Source: Candidatus Endomicrobium procryptotermitis (GTDB taxonomy: Bacteria; Elusimicrobiota; Endomicrobiia; Endomicrobiales; Endomicrobiaceae). Taken from it: 34,421 bases of DNA. The DNA lies in contig JAITIP010000009.1 of the NCBI GenBank assembly GCA_031279415.1, positions 1-34,421 of the forward strand. The letters run 5' to 3'. Of the stretch, positions 34,224 to 34,421 are shown one piece after another. How positions within the stretch are numbered: position 1 is the first letter of the stretch; every line of letters begins with the position of its first letter. The notes beneath the pieces were generated by a model. The model was not told where the DNA came from. It saw only the letters and a program-made list of their open reading frames with translations, and ran no database searches. The position numbers and the translations under genes were made by a program.

Positions 34224-34421
34224 ATGTACCCCACAAAAGTTTCGGTAATAATCCCCGTTTACAATGTAGAACCATATTTAAGGCAATGCTTGGACAGCAT
34301 ACTAAACCAAACGTTAAAAGATATAGAAATCATCTGCATCAATGATGGTTCTACTGATAAATGCTTAGATATTTTGCGTCAATATGAAAAAATAGATGAC
34401 AGAATTATAATTATAGACCAA
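34224..34421 (+). CDS. GT2-family glycosyltransferase, N-terminal part, cut by window end
   Basis: The first 66 residues of a family 2 glycosyltransferase. It starts MYPTKVSVIIPVYNVEPYLR and has CLDSILNQTLKDIEI and the INDGSTD motif of the GT-A fold. ATG 34224 has AAAGGA 11 bases upstream. No lesion is visible in the part shown. It follows the broken GT8 gene, and the 179-base gap between them contains only a short frame starting MKTIKAMLLIDEF that overlaps the GT8 stop and looks like another remnant. Sugar specificity cannot be told. Confidence 0.85.
   Translation, partial: MYPTKVSVIIPVYNVEPYLRQCLDSILNQTLKDIEIICINDGSTDKCLDILRQYEKIDDRIIIIDQ

Noticed and set aside
1-34421. CRISPR array
   Set aside because: No set of regularly spaced short repeats was seen on either strand.

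Overview
The window is AT-rich bacterial DNA with conserved housekeeping genes in its middle and decayed accessory DNA at both ends. Gene content and order (rpmE-prfA-prmC-murA; phoH-HD-ybeY-CorC-recO-glyQS; ThyX instead of ThyA), tRNAs without an encoded CCA, and many freshly broken genes suggest a reduced, host-associated Gram-negative. An Elusimicrobiota member of the Endomicrobium type is my best guess. That is an inference from overall style, not from a marker sequence.

Left end (1-2408): a graveyard of two FkbM-type methyltransferase genes, a hipBA toxin-antitoxin pair and a class I methyltransferase. All are frameshifted, stopped or deleted, and three of the frameshifts fit the loss of one A from an A-run. 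Next (2557-5399) come two divergent AAA+/DUF4143 ATPase genes laid out as a repeated module: a leader repeat of about 130 bp, a long inverted repeat containing a TATAAT box, then the ATPase. Each protein joins a P-loop ATPase to a winged-helix-like segment and a PD-(D/E)XK-like tail. This is the least ordinary part of the window.

Core (5452-23801): rpmE has its own promoter and terminator. It is followed by prfA, prmC and murA (translation release, its methylation, peptidoglycan precursor synthesis) and a GT-C-like membrane protein. A convergent TMTC-like membrane/TPR gene follows. A long tightly packed set then reads NUDIX hydrolase, aspS, phoH, a shortened HD phosphodiesterase, ybeY, two CorC/HlyC-like DUF21-CBS proteins and recO. 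glyQ and glyS follow from a possible promoter of their own.

Right part (23829-32531): an MFS transporter on the minus strand has a palindrome just downstream of its likely -10 box. Next are a yjbQ operon with two small reading frames, then a strong promoter driving tRNA-Lys and tRNA-Glu with a terminator. purA, thyX, a second TMTC-like gene with a decayed duplicate of its 5' end, a DD-type cation/proton antiporter and a small secreted protein complete it. From 32532 to the end there is about 480 bp of noncoding DNA with a strong terminator, a broken GT8 glycosyltransferase gene and the start of a GT2 glycosyltransferase gene. Both ends therefore look like surface-glycan loci under relaxed selection, phase variation, or both.
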